Under the pieces are notes generated by a model. The model made no database searches and was not told where the DNA came from. It worked only from the letters and a program-made list of their open reading frames with translations. From the NCBI GenBank assembly GCA_024698065.1, contig JAILRR010000011.1, positions 1 to 7,011 on the forward strand: a stretch of 7,011 nucleotides of DNA, written 5' to 3'. Within the stretch, counting starts at the first letter, position 1; every line of letters begins with the position of its first letter. The stretch is from Bacilli bacterium. Its GTDB lineage: Bacteria > Bacillota_I > Bacilli_A > RFN20 > CAG-826. The position numbers and the translations under genes were made by a program. Positions 6,323-7,011 of this stretch are shown piece by piece.

Positions 6323-7011
6323 CGTTTCTCAAAGCGAGCTTATGGTCAATCTCCGCGAAGGCCCTTTTGTTGTAGGGAGGGAGGATAGGGACGTAAGCCA
6401 ATATGGAAAGAATCCAGCTGACTGGCCAGCAACCCCAAAGGAAGATGAGGGTATGAATTTCTGGGATATTGCTCCAGAAAAGGGTGATGAAGGTGATTCT
6501 GAAGATAGTGATGAAAAGAAGGCTGTTGATGGTTGGTGTTTTTGAGTGGCCAAGGCCTCTAAGGTAATAAGAGCAAACATCCATATAGCCATCAAGGACA
6601 TATGTCAGACCAACGAGGGTGATACGCATGGTTCCCACTTCCATGGCTTTTGAGAAAGAGGCTTCTAGGAACACACCGGATTCATTGGTGAAAGCCTCAT
6701 GGGAGATAAACAAACCAATGAGCTGGTAACGGAGCAAATATGAGATGAGGCCTAAGGAAACACCGACAATCGTCTCATACATGATTGAGATCCAGAAGAC
6801 TTTCTTGAGGTTCTCTTTTTTGAGGGCGCCATAGTTCTGCGAGATGATCGAAGACACAGCGACGGCAAAGCTATTCATCGCAATCCAGATGTAGTGCTCA
6901 ATTTGGATTGAGGCAGTATTTCCCGCTACAGCGACATCGCTAGACATTTCCGCGGTCGAGAAATCATTGACGCCAGCTTGGATGAAGATGTTTGAGAACG
7001 AGAAGACGAAT
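6318..7011 (-). CDS. MATE-family multidrug/toxin efflux protein, partial (C-terminal half)
   Basis: The reading frame is open to the right edge, giving 230 visible residues; the true start lies outside the window, and the Met at 6947 is internal. MATE proteins are inner-membrane antiporters of about 450 residues that export cationic drugs or metabolites using a sodium or proton gradient. What is seen matches the second six-helix repeat. It opens with a stretch like the helix 7 region (SNIFIQAG... then AVAGNTASIQIE) and continues into a helix ending in SQNYGA, the usual MATE pattern. Further hydrophobic segments lie at about 70-93, 126-150, 160-179 and 187-208. A short charged tail (KRAFAEIDHK) ends the protein. 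Its substrate cannot be inferred. It lies 52 bases upstream of the dehydrogenase on the same strand and could be co-transcribed with it, since no strong terminator intervenes. Confidence 0.9.
   Translation of the reverse strand, partial: FVFSFSNIFIQAGVNDFSTAEMSSDVAVAGNTASIQIEHYIWIAMNSFAVAVSSIISQNYGALKKENLKKVFWISIMYETIVGVSLGLISYLLRYQLIGLFISHEAFTNESGVFLEASFSKAMEVGTMRITLVGLTYVLDGYMDVCSYYLRGLGHSKTPTINSLLFITIFRITFITLFWSNIPEIHTLIFLWGCWPVSWILSILAYVPILPPYNKRAFAEIDHKLALRNA

Noticed and set aside
6318..6947. MATE gene starting at the Met at 6947
   Set aside because: The same frame continues upstream to the window edge with MATE-like sequence, so this Met is internal and the gene is cut by the window.

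Overview
The window reads as ordinary chromosomal DNA from a low-to-moderate GC Firmicute of the Bacilli/Mollicutes-related kind, probably an uncultured gut bacterium. This rests on Firmicutes-type class II GalT, AAGGAGG ribosome binding sites, a consensus sigma-A promoter and compact gene packing. TGA is used as a stop (rimO ends in TGA) and TGG encodes Trp, so this is the standard code and not the mycoplasma code. The lineage is an inference; no marker here fixes the genus.

All genes lie on the minus strand, so transcription runs from high to low coordinates. At the right edge is the C-terminal half of a MATE-family efflux protein, running out of the window. A 52-base gap with two short inverted repeats follows. 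Then comes a tight four-gene cluster: an iron-containing alcohol dehydrogenase, aldose 1-epimerase (galM), class II galactose-1-phosphate uridylyltransferase (galT) and the ribosomal protein S12 methylthiotransferase rimO. Junctions are a 10-base overlap, a 23-base gap and a 1-base gap, so the four are probably co-transcribed and partly translationally coupled. After rimO is a tRNA-Thr(GGU) gene with its own consensus promoter and a clean intrinsic terminator. The left edge holds a secreted lipoprotein with a calcium-loop-like motif, read from its own strong ribosome binding site and cut off by the window boundary.

Functionally, GalM converts beta- to alpha-galactose and GalT exchanges galactose-1-phosphate for glucose-1-phosphate on UDP. 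The other Leloir enzymes (galK, galE) are not in the window. The alcohol dehydrogenase may serve the redox balance of sugar fermentation, and rimO is a translation-quality gene with no obvious link to galactose.

I found no CRISPR array, insertion sequence, phage gene or clear novel system. The most unusual points are the rimO/galactose linkage, the weak translation signal and inverted repeats ahead of the dehydrogenase, an atypical tRNA-Thr anticodon loop (A32/A38), and the uncharacterised lipoprotein.
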